Source of the DNA: Anticarsia gemmatalis
Lineage: Eukaryota > Arthropoda > Insecta > Lepidoptera > Erebidae
Length of the DNA stretch: 64,000 nt
Assembly: GCF_050436995.1 (NCBI RefSeq)
Contig: NC_134746.1
Span: 12,584,501-12,648,500 of the forward strand
Reading direction: 5' to 3'
Under the pieces are notes generated by a model. That model did no database searches. It was not told the DNA's origin and was given only the letters and a program-made list of their open reading frames with translations. The translations under genes were made by a program, and so were the position numbers. This document shows, one piece after another, positions 55,801-61,800 of this stretch (within the stretch, counting starts at the first letter, position 1; every line of letters begins with the position of its first letter).

Positions 55801-58800
55801 CTTGACTTACTAAGAAATTGAAATGGGTGTTATTATAAGAGACTGTTATTAAAGTCGTATCTGGGGGCACGGTAGTGCCCCCGCAAGTCGAGCAAAAAAA
55901 AGCGGCACAGCCGTACCATCTTTTCTCGATAATACTTTACATTAGTTTAAATATTAGTGCAATTAGTCTGAAAAAAAAGTAAAGTTTATTAGTAAAATTC
56001 TTCTTAGATACTCCAAGTACTCTTTTGAGCTGGCACATAATAAGTTATTTACAACCTTAAGACAAAATAAGATCTAGAAAAGATGAAGAGCAATGTAAAT
56101 ATACCTAATAATATTTCTTGTCTAATGTCTGCTTCAATTGCGACGATGTAAGGTTATCAGAAAGATTTGTGGTAAAAAAAACATTTACCAAATAGCATAC
56201 ACAACAAACAACTAACGAACATTTTCTTTACTCAGGTGTGAAGTGAACCCGTGCGAGAACGGCGCGACGTGTTCGCAGAAGGGCCCGCAGTACACGTGCA
56301 CGTGCGCGCCGGGCTGGTCCGGGAAACTGTGCGATGTCGAGATGGTCTCCTGCAATGACGCTGCCATTAGGAAAGGTAAGAAAAAATCACTTAGCTACTT
56401 AATTGTACAGTTAAATTGAGAAATAAGTACTGTTTTACCCGACTATAAGAAATGCAAAAAGGTACCTTCTTTGGTAAAGACAAAAACTTTATGTTATATT
56501 CTTTACTTCAGTATTAATGCCGAAAAATAAATGCCACACCTCACCATTGTCACACTAAAGGAAACGTTTTAAAGTTTTAAAAGTCACTGATTCTATTGTT
56601 GATACAATCTTAAGTAGAATTTTGCGTTGAAAGTTAACTAAACCAACATTTTCTTGATCACAGGTGTAAAACTAAAACAACTATGCAACAACGGATCATG
56701 CGAAGACATCGGCAACTCCCATCGCTGCCACTGCTTAGACGGCTACACCGGCTCATACTGTCAGAAGGAAATCAACGAGTGTGACTCCGCCCCTTGTCAA
56801 AACGGAGCAGTCTGCAAAGACTTAGTAGGAACCTACCAGTGTCAGTGCGCTAAAGGTTTCCAAGGACAAAATTGTGAACTAAACGTAAATGACTGCTTGC
56901 CAAACCCTTGCCAGAATGGAGGTACTTGCCACGATTTGATCAACAACTTCTCTTGTTCTTGTCCTTTCGGAACTCTTGGCAAGATTTGTGAGATAAATGT
57001 CAACGATTGTATGCAAGATGCTTGTCATAATAATGGAACTTGTATTGATAAAGTTGGTGGTTTTGAGTGCAAGTGTCCACCAGGATTCGTCGGACCACGG
57101 TGTGAAGGAGATATCAATGAGTGTCTTTCAAACCCTTGCTCTATACCCGGCACTCAAGATTGCGTGCAACTCGTCAACGATTACCACTGTAACTGCAAGC
57201 TTGGATACATGGGAAGACACTGCGATGCCAAAGTCAACTTCTGCGCGAATTCGCCTTGTCAAAACGGCGGAGTTTGCAAAGCTGCTACTGCTATCCAAGG
57301 CGGACACAAGTGTCTTTGCAGCGACGGGTATTACGGCAAAAACTGCGAGTATTCAGGCTATGCGTGCGATTCGAACCCGTGTCAGAACGGTGGATACTGT
57401 CACACGTCGGAAATAGGAGGATATGTGTGTGACTGTCCATCAGGTCTATCTGGAGTTAATTGTGAGATTGATTCAATGAATGAGTGTCTCAGCAACCCTT
57501 GCAAACATCCTGAAGCTAGATGCATTGATAAGCCTGGAGATTACTTATGTTATTGCCCAAGACAATGGACGGGTAAGAGCTGTGATATCCACGATCCTCA
57601 TTCCAGAGGCGGCTACGGAAGCCCTGTCAATGGAGGATTCAGTTCTAAAAACCCTAGCTTGACCTTCGAAGAATTAGATCTGGCATTCCAACGCGAACAG
57701 TGTGTGAAGAAAGGCTGTAAAGAAAAGCGCGGAGATCATCATTGCGATGAGGAATGTAATACTTACGCTTGCGATTTTGACGGCAATGACTGCACATTAG
57801 GCATTAACCCTTGGGCAAACTGTACCGCTCCGATCAAATGCTGGGAAGTGTTCATGGATGGTGAATGTAATGAAGTATGCAACACACAAGCTTGCTTGTT
57901 CGACGGTAGGGACTGTCAAAAGTCTTTACAACGTTGCAACCCGATCTACGACGCGTATTGTCAGAAACATTACGCAAACGGCCACTGTGACTACGGATGT
58001 AACAACGCGGAATGTAACTGGGACGGTCTGGATTGCGAGAACGAACCACCACATCTAGCAGAAGGAGTCATGTCAGTAACACTGCTTATGGACATGAGGA
58101 CGTTCAAAGAAAACTCAGTAGCTTTCCTAAGAGATCTAGGACATACGCTACGAACAACTGTAGTGATAAAGAAGGACCATTTAGGCAATGATTTGGTGAA
58201 AGAAAAGGGACAGTCGGGAGTGCAAGTTTATTTAGAAATTGATAATAGAAAATGTACGACGTCGGAGTCTGAATGTTTCTTCACCGCTAAAGAGGCTGCT
58301 GAGTTCTTGGCGGCCACAGCGTCAAAGCATTCCTTATCTCCTGACTTCCCAATCATGCAGATTCAAGGGATGAGCCCGCCTGAAATCGACGATATAGCAA
58401 CCAACTCTAAATATGTATTCATTGGAGTTATACTGGTATTATTAGCTGGTTTATTAATAGGTGTGTTAGTAACAGCGCAGAGAAAACGCGCGGCCGGTAT
58501 AACATGGTTCCCTGAAGGTTTCATTCGGAATAATTCTTCGACGAGACGGCATTCTCGTCGTCGAGTGCCGGATGGACAGGAAATGAGGAATTTGAACAAG
58601 GGATCGATTGGTTGTATTGACGTTGATATCAATGGTGGTCATATGGGGCCTCCTCATCATTGGTCTGATGAGGACGATGATGGGTCAGCTCCTCCGAGGG
58701 CGAAGCGGGCGAGAGGTCCGGGAGACGCGAACGGCGCGCCAGGGGGTTACGCGTCAGACCACACGGCTATCACGGACTATGAGGAAGCTGGGCATGACTC

Positions 58801-61800
58801 GAGGGTATGGACACAACAACATCTGGATGCGGCTGATATCAGAGTACCGCCGAGCATGATGACGCCACCGGCTATTGTGAGTATTGTAACTTACCTACTT
58901 TTATTATTTGTACTGATATTGCGTACATTAACGTTCGAGTATTCTTCGAGGAATATTCGGAATAGTATCTCGCTAAGGTGCCTTTCAGGTTGTTATTACC
59001 TGATGGCTTTAACATTCCTGTAAAGATCAAACACCTGGTTTGATTCCAAGTGAAAGCAATATTTTCCGTCCCAAACAAATTTATCAAGTTTTGTTCTTAT
59101 TAGTAAACATAATAGCTGTAAATAAGCTACTTAAAACATCAAATCACACGTTTAATAACTCTATTTTCCCTCCACAGCACGACAGTCACGGCGTAGAAGT
59201 CGACGCTCGCGGTCCGCTCGGAATGACGCCACTGATGGTAGCTGCCGTCCGCGGCGGCGGGCTGGACGCGGGGTCTGACGCCGAGGACGAACAGACGGCA
59301 CATATCATCGCTGACCTCGTGGCGCAAGGAGCGCAGCTCAATGCCGCTATGGATAAGACTGGGGAGACTAGCTTGCATTTAGCGGCCAGGTAAGATATTA
59401 GTAGTGTTTTTTAATTTTGTATTAAGCCAGAATGTATTTAGAAGAATAGAACAGTTGTTATACAATTGAACATTTTAATAGAATTTATTGTCATTCTACT
59501 TTTGATTTCTCTACCGCTGTATTGCAATTTGTTCACCCTGGTCGTCGTGACTGACCCTTTTTTTAAAGATAAAATACAATACTATCTTCGTCCCCACTAG
59601 AGGACTATAAAGTGCCAGCTTTCAGTTTTGTGTGCAAATAACCTAATGCTACCTTATCTGTTTATGATTTACTTACAAACCTTATAAATCTTAATATTTA
59701 CATAATACAATATTACTGTCTACCACAATATCTAACACTACATTCCCCCACAGATACGCCCGCGCGGACGCCGCCAAGCGCCTCTTAGACGCGGGCGCGG
59801 ACGCCAACTCTCAGGACAACACGGGCCGCACGCCGTTGCACGCCGCCGTTGCTGCTGACGCCATGGGAGTCTTCCAGATACTACTGAGGAACAGAGCTAC
59901 CAACCTTAATGCGAGGATGCATGATGGGACTACACCGCTTATATTGGCTGCTAGGTAAGGAAGCTTTTCAAAAGACCAATTTTTGATGGTATTATCACAA
60001 TAACGCCACGATTAGGATGTATAGTGTATGTCCAAAATTAAGTGGTTCCAAACTGACTTTATAGTTAAGTTTATGAAAAATATGCGTCGACAATTGACAC
60101 GTTACATGTTATGTGAGCGATAGTTCTTTGAAATTATTTCAAGATGTTTCTGTGTGCGTATCTAAACACTCATTGTGTAAGGAATGAACAAGGAGAAGAA
60201 CTCAAAAATCCAAAAATATTCGGCAAATTTTACCTATTTTGATGTCAAAGCATCTTGATACCTCATAGAACTAGTTAAGAATTCGGTAAATGTTGTTTTA
60301 CCTAACAAAGCTTAATTTTTCATTTTCTAATGCTTAAATCTATTTGCTCACAGGCTAGCCATAGAAGGCATGGTGGAGGACCTTATCAACGCGGACGCGG
60401 ATATCAACGCGGCGGACAACAGCGGCAAGACGGCGCTGCACTGGGCCGCCGCCGTCAACAATATTGATGCGGTTAACGTACTGCTAGCTCACGGCGCTAA
60501 TAGAGACGCGCAGGATGATAAGGTGAGGGAATAATTATATGAACAAAAAAATATATTAAATTATACCAATTTAATCCCATTATACCATAGCAATAATATT
60601 CATAGCCAGCCCTATTCCCAAATCATGTACATATCATGTTTTATCACATGTAGCGTTTGATATCGCACCAGTTACGTTAATCCCCGTAAATTTTCAAAGC
60701 TGTTATTTTAGCCAGCTCGTAGTAACAGGAATTTTCCGCGCACAGGAGTGACTCAAAGTATAGAAATTTCAACAGCGTCTATATTATAGAATTTATTTAA
60801 AAGGACTTTAAACGTTATTTCTTTTAGTGCTTAATTTTCCTACTATTTAGTGCCGCAAAATATCGTTATCCTGCAATTATCATTGATTCATTCCAAATTC
60901 TACCTATTTCTTCACAGGACGAAACGCCACTATTCCTAGGCGCGCGTGAAGGGTCTTTCGGCGCGTGCCGTGCTCTCCTCGACGCGCTCGCCAACCGCGA
61001 GATCACGGACCACATGGACCGCCTGCCGCGGGACGTGGCGCAGGAGCGAATGCACGACGATATCGTGCGGCTGCTCGACGACCACTGTCCAAGACACCCG
61101 CCGCAGCATCATCATCTTATGCGTAAGTTTATTATCAAAGATCTCTATCGTTATAGCCCAGAACTCCTTTTGGGCTTACAAATACCTATTGTTCTTAGAT
61201 TTATTACCAGCTTTTTCGAAACGGGCAAAAAATACAATATATTGACTATTTCAATTTATTAGATTTTGAATTAAAATAAATTTGGATTGAATTTGTTTTT
61301 TTTTTCATATTATAAATTTCAAACGGTCACTGCAGCATATTAACCACCAAAAGGAAGTATCTGTTTTAAACATACAGCTAAGTAGTGTATGGCTTTGCAC
61401 AGTGACCCAAAAGATAGCTTGGCCTGTATTTCTAATTCCCTTTTTCAAAATCCACGTGGAAATATGCCAAACTACAATATTGCAAGTAAATAATATACTC
61501 GTGCCCAATAAGCCCAAAAATATACACTAACATCTTAATTACTTATATTTTCTAGTTTAGTTAATTGCCCTATGATTTGAATAACAACTCTAATTTGTCT
61601 CTTTCTCTCTCCAGCATCACCAAACCCGCACCCGCAGTTGATCAGCCAGCCCACGGTGATCAGCACGGCTGCGAAGGGCAAGCCGAAGAAGGCGCGCGCC
61701 AAGGCCGGCCCCGACAGCCCGCAGGACCAGCCCTACGACAACAATAACTTGCAAACTACGCAGATTAGACGGTCAGTTACACTAATTTTCTATGTTTGTA

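Larger units (their letters stand above)
48222..56663 (+). other. Short introns between EGF exons
   Basis: Introns here: 48222-48605, 48728-49164, 49333-49893, 50033-50854, 51008-51581, 51689-52144, 52259-52820, 52978-53817, 54051-54402, 54549-54943, 55093-55538, 55689-56235, 56376-56663. Those with listed repeats are 49333-49893, 51008-51581, 52978-53817 and 55689-56235. In 48728-49164 a short phrase (ACCAACCAG-TACTAAAACT) occurs twice, 110 bases apart. I see nothing else in the others. Confidence 0.85.
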
